NCBI RefSeq assembly: GCF_014192015.1 | Contig: NZ_JACHXJ010000006.1 | Span: 1-64,000, forward strand | Reading direction: 5' to 3' | Source: Paenibacillus rhizosphaerae | GTDB taxonomy: Bacteria > Bacillota > Bacilli > Paenibacillales > Paenibacillaceae | Length of the DNA stretch: 64,000 bases | Shown: in pieces, positions 59,579 to 64,000 of the stretch | How positions within the stretch are numbered: position 1 is the stretch's first letter | Layout: each line of letters begins with the position of its first letter | Translations under genes and position numbers: made by a program | Notes under the pieces: generated by a model | The model's database searches: none | The model's input: only the letters and a program-made list of their open reading frames with translations | Told to the model about the DNA's origin: nothing

Positions 59579-60571
59579 ATGACCACCCTCTCCCCTTTTA
59601 AAATCGTCCCGCTGCTTCTTCCCGCCGCCTTTCTGATCATCCTGCTCGTCCTGTGGCTGCCAGAGCGCATCGAGCTGCTGGATAACGTCTATATGGACAC
59701 GTTCAAAACCAGCTTTGTCGGCATTCTGCTGGAGGCGCTGCCGTTCGTGCTGGCCGGGGCGCTGCTCTCATCGCTGCTGCAGGTGTTTGTGCCGGACGAG
59801 GTCCTGTCGCGTTGGATTCCGAAGAAGCCGGTCCCGGCGATCCTGTTCGCCTGTCTCCTCGGCGTGATCTTCCCGGTGTGCGAGTGCGGCATGATCCCGC
59901 TCGTCCGCCGGCTCATCCATAAGGGTATGCCGGTATATGTCGCGATCGTGTTCATTTTATCCGGACCGATCATCAATCCGGTCGTCTACGGTGCCACCTT
60001 CATGGCATTCCGCAGCCATCCGGATCTCGCATACGCCCGGATGGGACTGGCATTCGCCGTCGCTTTCCTGATCGGACTCATCGTCTATGTCACGGTAAAA
60101 AAATCGCCGGTGAGATGGTCGATGGAGCGGGAAACCGGCGGGAATGCTCATCTCCATGCCGCCCGGGGCGGACGGCTGGCGTCGGTATTCGTCCATACGT
60201 CGGACGAGTTTTTCGACATGGGCAAATATTTGATCATCGGCTGCCTGCTGACGTCGGCCATTCAGACGTTTATGGTCCGGGAGAGCCTCTCTGCCATCGG
60301 CGGCCATCCGCTGGGCTCGTATTTGTTCATGATGGGACTCGCCTTTGCGCTCTCTCTTTGCTCCACGTCGGACGCTTTTGTCGCTTCCACCTTCCTGCAT
60401 ACCTTCCCCGCCGGTTCGCTGATCGCGTTCATGGTCCTGGGCCCGATGCTGGATTTCAAAAACGCCATGATGCTGATGGCACTGTTCAAAACCAAGTTTG
60501 CCCTCTATCTGTTTTTCCTGATCGCAGCCTGCGTCTTTGTCGGTTCTGTTCTGATTTCGGCCTGGTTGTAA
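59579..60571 (+). CDS. Permease of the ArsP_1/UPF0718 family (YcgR-like)
   Basis: The 330-residue protein has about eight membrane helices in two halves, with C-E-C-G-M-I-P-L-V and S-G-P-I-I-N-P-V-V-Y in the first and S-L-C-S-T-S-D-A-F-V-A in the second. These are the signature regions of pfam03773 permeases. Together with the TIGR03943 protein encoded next, it is a widely paired but poorly characterised system. In this operon it may move a metal or a metal-ligand complex. It lies 34 bases after the GTPase gene. Confidence 0.85.
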   Translation: MTTLSPFKIVPLLLPAAFLIILLVLWLPERIELLDNVYMDTFKTSFVGILLEALPFVLAGALLSSLLQVFVPDEVLSRWIPKKPVPAILFACLLGVIFPVCECGMIPLVRRLIHKGMPVYVAIVFILSGPIINPVVYGATFMAFRSHPDLAYARMGLAFAVAFLIGLIVYVTVKKSPVRWSMERETGGNAHLHAARGGRLASVFVHTSDEFFDMGKYLIIGCLLTSAIQTFMVRESLSAIGGHPLGSYLFMMGLAFALSLCSTSDAFVASTFLHTFPAGSLIAFMVLGPMLDFKNAMMLMALFKTKFALYLFFLIAACVFVGSVLISAWL

Positions 60572-60619
60572 AGTCTTTGCGTGAGAAACCATCCCTAATC
60601 CGACTGGAGGTAGAGCCAA

Positions 60620-61561
60620 GTGAACGACTCCCGCAGCATCCGGCTGCATTACCTGTTCCGGGCGGCCGTTCTGGCGGCGTTCGCCCTCTATATTTTGCAC
60701 CTGATGCAGCAGGACGCACTGCATTATTACGTCGCGCCGGCCCTGGCGAGATGGATCCGGCTGTGCCCGGTTCCGCTGGGCCTGATGGCGCTCAGCCTGG
60801 TGATCCAGGCGCTGCTCGGACGCAGCCAGGTGCTGTGCAACTGCGATCACCGCCTGCCCGCCGGCTTCCTGAAAAGCACCGGCCTGTACGGCCTGTTCAT
60901 GCTCCCGCTGCTGCTTGGGTTCCTCCTGCCGGATAAGGCCCTCGGCAGCATTGCCGCCGCCAAGAAGGGCATCTCCCTCTCCTATTCGGCGATGGAGCCG
61001 GAGAAGGCCGTCCCCAGCGCGTCCACCGTGCCGCAGAAGTCAATTACCGGTACTGCCACAGAGCCGAAAAAGGCCGTCACCTTCGAAACCTCCGATCCGT
61101 ATGCCAAGGAATTCGCCGAGCTGGCCAAGCTGCTGTACGCCCAGCCCGTCATCCCGGTCTACCCGGCGATTTACTCCGAGACGTTCGGGGCGATCGAAAT
61201 GTTCAAGGAACAGTTTGCGGGCAAGGAAATCGCCGTATCCGGCTTCGTCTACCGCGACCAGACCGGCGGGACTAGCGGCCCTTTTGCGGTCAGCCGCTTT
61301 CTGGTGCAGTGCTGCACGGCGGACGCCACCCCTTTCGGCATTATGGTCGACCCGCAGCACAAGCTGACCCTGCCGGCCGATTCCTGGGTCAAGGTGCAGG
61401 GCAAACTGAAGATTGTGCCCCAAGGGGGCAAGGACCTGATCGAGATCGAAGCTTCGCAGATCACGCCGATCGCCCAGCCCCAGACCCCCTACATCTATAC
61501 AAGTGCCGACTCGGTGGCCGCCTGGAAAGAGCTGCAGAAGGACGCCTCCAAGGCAAAATAG
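60620..61561 (+). CDS. TIGR03943 family protein (YcgQ-like)
   Basis: The 313-residue protein has two or three membrane helices in the first 110 residues and a long extracytoplasmic domain of about 190 residues with F-L-V-Q-C-C-T-A-D-A near 232 and W-V-K-V-Q-G near 255. Pairing with a UPF0718 permease is the rule in other genomes. The Cys-Cys pair may bind metal. It ends the three-gene operon and is followed by a strong terminator. Confidence 0.85.
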   Translation: MNDSRSIRLHYLFRAAVLAAFALYILHLMQQDALHYYVAPALARWIRLCPVPLGLMALSLVIQALLGRSQVLCNCDHRLPAGFLKSTGLYGLFMLPLLLGFLLPDKALGSIAAAKKGISLSYSAMEPEKAVPSASTVPQKSITGTATEPKKAVTFETSDPYAKEFAELAKLLYAQPVIPVYPAIYSETFGAIEMFKEQFAGKEIAVSGFVYRDQTGGTSGPFAVSRFLVQCCTADATPFGIMVDPQHKLTLPADSWVKVQGKLKIVPQGGKDLIEIEASQITPIAQPQTPYIYTSADSVAAWKELQKDASKAK

Positions 61562-61580
61562 CCGGAAATGACCGGCCCAA

Positions 61581-61623
61581 AAACCAAGAAGACCCCGGAA
61601 CGGTGCCGGGGTCTTCTTGGTTT
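61581..61623. terminator. Terminator after the metal operon
   Basis: An 18-bp perfect stem (61581-61598 with 61606-61623) with a 7-base loop separates the convergent metal operon and epimerase gene. The A- and T-rich ends allow function on both strands. Confidence 0.88.
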
Positions 61624-61687
61624 GGAGTTTGCATAGGAATATCTATTTCTGTGGTCCATGCTTCTTGCGGGTACTTCCGGCCTGCGT

Positions 61688-62542
61688 TCAGCGAAGCTTC
61701 GCAACCTCGTCACGCCAGCGGTGCTGCGGCTGCCAGCCGAGCAGGCGCTTCGCCTTCTCGTTGCTGAGCAAGGTCTCATGCCCCTCCAGCGGCGCGCGGA
61801 TATCCGTCACGCCGGGATACCTGGCGGCCAGCAGTTCGCGGCTCGGAACCGCCATGCTGGAGTCGTCGGCGGCCACGTTGAGGGCCACCGCACCGAGCCC
61901 GTCCGCCTCGACGGCCAGCCGGATGGCCGCCGCGGCGTCGCGGGTGTCGATGTAGCTCCACAGAATACGGTCCCGTTCTTCGGGCTTGTCGATAAACGAG
62001 GGAAAACGCTCATACCATTCCGGAGGGATGACATTCCCGAGGCGAATGGAGACGACCTGCATGCCGGAACGCCGGTGGAACATGTCGGCGGTCATTTCGT
62101 TGACGACCTTGGACAGTCCGTAGCTGTCCTCGGGCAGCTGCGGATGCGCCTCGTCCACGGGCACGTATTGCGGGCTTAAGGGACTGACTGCAAATACGAT
62201 GCCGTAGGACGATTCGCTGGACGCGATCACTGCTTTGCGGATTCCAAGACCTGCAGCGGCCTCCAGCACGTTGTACGTCGACATGACGTTGTTCCGGAAG
62301 GTGACTTCCGGCGTGCGGATATGCGCCGCCGGGATCGCCGCCAAATGAACGACGGCATCAGCCCCGGCCAGCGCACTGTAGGTTTCTCCCAAATCCTCAA
62401 GATTCGCAATCAGCGTAGGGCAGAGGTTCTCGTCGGGACGCCGGAAGTCCACGTTCAGCACCTCATACCCCTGCTCGATAAAATGACGCACGACCCACTG
62501 TCCAAGCATGCCGCTTCCGCCTGTAATGACGACTTTGGCCAC
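61688..62542 (-). CDS. NAD-dependent epimerase/dehydratase family protein
   Basis: The 284-residue protein is an extended SDR with T-G-G-S-G-M-L-G at the N-terminus, D-V-V-H-L-A-A-like A-V-V-H-L-A-A near 70 and the catalytic Y-G-L-S-K near 140, preceded by S-S-E-S-S-Y. The GTG at 62542 has GAGGAGG 8 bases upstream; a longer frame to 62572 lacks a site. It probably epimerises or dehydrates a nucleotide-sugar or keto-sugar. It lies 57 bases downstream of the aldo/keto reductase gene. Confidence 0.87.
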   Translation of the reverse strand: MAKVVITGGSGMLGQWVVRHFIEQGYEVLNVDFRRPDENLCPTLIANLEDLGETYSALAGADAVVHLAAIPAAHIRTPEVTFRNNVMSTYNVLEAAAGLGIRKAVIASSESSYGIVFAVSPLSPQYVPVDEAHPQLPEDSYGLSKVVNEMTADMFHRRSGMQVVSIRLGNVIPPEWYERFPSFIDKPEERDRILWSYIDTRDAAAAIRLAVEADGLGAVALNVAADDSSMAVPSRELLAARYPGVTDIRAPLEGHETLLSNEKAKRLLGWQPQHRWRDEVAKLR

Positions 62543-62599
62543 AGGTAACGCCTCCTCTTCGCTTCGATTCAAACCTGGCCGAACCCTTGGCCGGTCCGA

Positions 62600-63538
62600 T
62601 TATTTCAGAATGTCTTCGATCCGTTCCTGCACGTCTTCGCTCAGGACGATGCCAGAAGCCTTGGCATTCTCCGTCACCTGCTCCGGACGGCTTGCGCCGA
62701 CCAGCGCGCTGGCCACGTTATCTTTGCGCAGAATCCACGCAAGGGCCAGGTTGCCGACGGAAATGCCGAGCTCTTTGGCGACGCCTTCAAGCTGCTGCAC
62801 TTTGGCGATCTTTTCTTCGGTGATGCCTTTGCGCATCCAATCGAGCTTCGCCGCGCGGCTGTCCTGCGGAATGTCGGAAGCCGACGTATATTTGCCTGTC
62901 AGCAGGCCTTGAGCCAGCGGGGAGAACACCACTTGTCCGATTCCTACGCGTTCGCTGAGCGGCATGACTTCCTTCTCGATGTAGCGCTCGAACATGTTGT
63001 AGATCGGCTGGTTGACCACGATGCGGTCCAGCAAATAACGGTCGGCCACGCCGATCGCTTCGGCGATCTGCGATGCCTGCCATTCGCTCACGCCGACGTA
63101 CAGCACTTTGCCCTGGCGAACCAGGTCGTCGATCGCGCGCAGCGTCTCTTCCAAAGGCGTCTCCGGATCATGGCGGTGACAGTAGAAAATGTCCACATAG
63201 TCATGTCCGAGCCGCTTCAGGCTGGCATTCGCCTGCTCCGTAATATGCTTGCGCGACAAACCGCGGTCATTTGGGCCTTCGCCCATCGGCCAGAACGCCT
63301 TGGTCGCCAGCACGTAGGATTCGCGCGGGTACGCTTTCAGCGCTTTGCCGACGAGCTCTTCCGCCGCGCCTTTTTCATATACATTGGCCGTATCGAAAAA
63401 GTTGATGCCCAAATCGTACGCCGTTTTGATCGAATTCACCGCATTTTCGCGCTCTACGTAACCGCCATATGTAAGCCAGCTGCCCAAGCTGATTTCGCTG
63501 ACTTTAAGCCCGCTTCTTCCCAGTCTCCGGTATTTCAT
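62600..63538 (-). CDS. Aldo/keto reductase (potassium-channel beta-subunit type)
   Basis: The 312-residue protein is a TIM-barrel NADPH-dependent reductase. The tetrad is Asp and Tyr in F-F-D-T-A-N-V-Y near 47-54, Lys in L-A-T-K near 79 and His in Y-C-H-R near 121. The C-terminal S-R-P-E-Q loop binds cofactor. It reduces aldehydes or ketones in the cytoplasm. It is divergent from an HxlR regulator across a 146-base gap with two dyads, so control by that regulator is likely. Confidence 0.92.
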   Translation of the reverse strand: MKYRRLGRSGLKVSEISLGSWLTYGGYVERENAVNSIKTAYDLGINFFDTANVYEKGAAEELVGKALKAYPRESYVLATKAFWPMGEGPNDRGLSRKHITEQANASLKRLGHDYVDIFYCHRHDPETPLEETLRAIDDLVRQGKVLYVGVSEWQASQIAEAIGVADRYLLDRIVVNQPIYNMFERYIEKEVMPLSERVGIGQVVFSPLAQGLLTGKYTSASDIPQDSRAAKLDWMRKGITEEKIAKVQQLEGVAKELGISVGNLALAWILRKDNVASALVGASRPEQVTENAKASGIVLSEDVQERIEDILK

Positions 63539-63603
63539 TCCATCTACCTCCTTGTTGTCCTCTTACCCTTTTCATTCTATAAAAGTTCATATATGATTTA
63601 AAG

Positions 63604-63623
63604 AAGTGAAATGTTTTTCACTT
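63604..63623. promoter_or_regulatory. Inverted repeat in the divergent AKR/HxlR region
   Basis: AAGTGAAA-TGTT-TTTCACTT is a perfect 8-bp inverted repeat, 66 bases ahead of the aldo/keto reductase start. It is a candidate binding site for the HxlR regulator encoded on the other side. Confidence 0.5.
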
Positions 63624-63642
63624 AATTATATCAAGGGTAGAT

Positions 63643-63659
63643 ACTATATAGAGTATAGT
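63643..63659. promoter_or_regulatory. ACTATA/TATAGT dyad next to the HxlR gene
   Basis: ACTATA and TATAGT flank a 5-base centre, 26 bases before the HxlR start and near its ribosome site. HxlR-type regulators often bind such dyads and control their own gene. Confidence 0.5.
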
Positions 63660-63684
63660 TATATACATATAAGGAGGAGAGTCT

Positions 63685-64000
63685 ATGGAAACAGTCAAAA
63701 AAGCGAGCAGTTACATTCCGAAAAACCCGACACATATCGAATGCAACATTGAGAAAACACTGGATGTGCTGGGCGGAAAATGGGCCTTTCTCGTCATCCG
63801 CGAGCTGTTTTGCGGTACTCTTCGCTTTGGTGAACTGCAGCGCCGTATCCCCAGCGTAAGCCCCCGCGCCCTGACCAGTACGCTGCGCCATTTAGAGGAG
63901 CAGGGCGTGCTGGAAAGGGAAGTATTTCCAACCGTACCGGTGACGGTGGAGTACTCGCTCACGCCTAAAGGACAGGACCTGCATGTCATCTGCCACGAAA
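63685..64000 (+). CDS. HxlR family transcriptional regulator (cut by window edge)
   Basis: The first 105 residues are visible. They give the HxlR pattern: C-N-I-E-K-T-L-D-V-L-G-G-K-W near 21-34 (with the conserved Cys), F-G-E-L-Q-R-R-I near 50, and S-P-R-A-L-T-S-T-L-R-H-L-E-E recognition helix followed by a wing Y-S-L-T-P-K-G. AAGGAGGAG precedes the ATG. The Cys may sense electrophiles such as aldehydes or quinones, which suits control of the divergent aldo/keto reductase. The C-terminal end lies beyond base 64000. Confidence 0.9.
   Translation, partial: METVKKASSYIPKNPTHIECNIEKTLDVLGGKWAFLVIRELFCGTLRFGELQRRIPSVSPRALTSTLRHLEEQGVLEREVFPTVPVTVEYSLTPKGQDLHVICHE

Overview
The window looks like a chromosomal stretch from a Gram-positive, moderately GC-rich member of the Paenibacillaceae, most likely Paenibacillus. 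The grounds are AGGAGG-type ribosome binding sites, Lpl-type sugar importers with lipobox signal peptides, YesM/YesN-like two-component pairs, large membrane-anchored AraC regulators, CcpA (cre), HrcA (CIRCE), Zur and GlpP control elements, and an rRNA-operon leader at the left edge. I see no insertion sequence, prophage, CRISPR array or tRNA gene.

Layout. 1-480 holds an rRNA-type promoter and boxA-like leader pointing out of the window to the left, then a terminator. 481-1340 encodes a secreted protein with a 16-residue repeat, apparently broken by a frameshift. 1582-5772 is an AraC regulator divergent from a Gfo/Idh oxidoreductase - TIM-barrel isomerase - Gfo/Idh oxidoreductase operon. 6008-7187 holds a Nfu-N protein and an SGNH esterase. 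7343-16352 is a glycan uptake and catabolism cluster: membrane AraC regulator, binding lipoprotein, two permeases, TIM-barrel isomerase and a lyase-like enzyme. 16615-19858 holds a SEC-C protein and htpG under a perfect CIRCE operator. 20106-26859 is a second importer with a Dabb protein and its own two-component system.

27147-43779 is a large carbohydrate region. It has a GH109-like NAD-dependent glycosidase, a divergent GcvPA/GcvPB-like pair, an SDR, a GH2 beta-galactosidase, a third importer with its two-component system, and a GH63-like glucosidase. 43963-47551 holds a PhyH dioxygenase, an AraC regulator, an uncharacterised protein with a chorismate-mutase-like N-terminus and a phosphotransferase. 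47638-50180 holds an ECF sigma factor fused to DUF1835 and a DUF3298-type protein. 50358-56351 is a Ugp-like glycerol-phosphate importer with its own ATPase, a GlpP antiterminator, a leader terminator and a GpdQ-like phosphodiesterase. 56455-58106 holds a membrane-anchored protein and a ROK kinase. 58411-61561 is a putative Zur-controlled metal operon (COG0523 GTPase, permease, TIGR03943 protein). 61688 to the end holds an epimerase and an aldo/keto reductase divergent from an HxlR regulator cut by the right edge.

How it fits together. Most of the window is machinery for sensing, importing and breaking down sugars. Three importers lack an ATPase and probably share one encoded elsewhere. Several promoters carry cre sites, so carbon catabolite control is a unifying theme. 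The items I find most worth a second look are the divergent GcvP-like pair, the Zur-box metal operon, the sigma-DUF1835 fusion, the GlpP leader, the repeat protein and the 16-bp inverted repeat upstream of the third importer.
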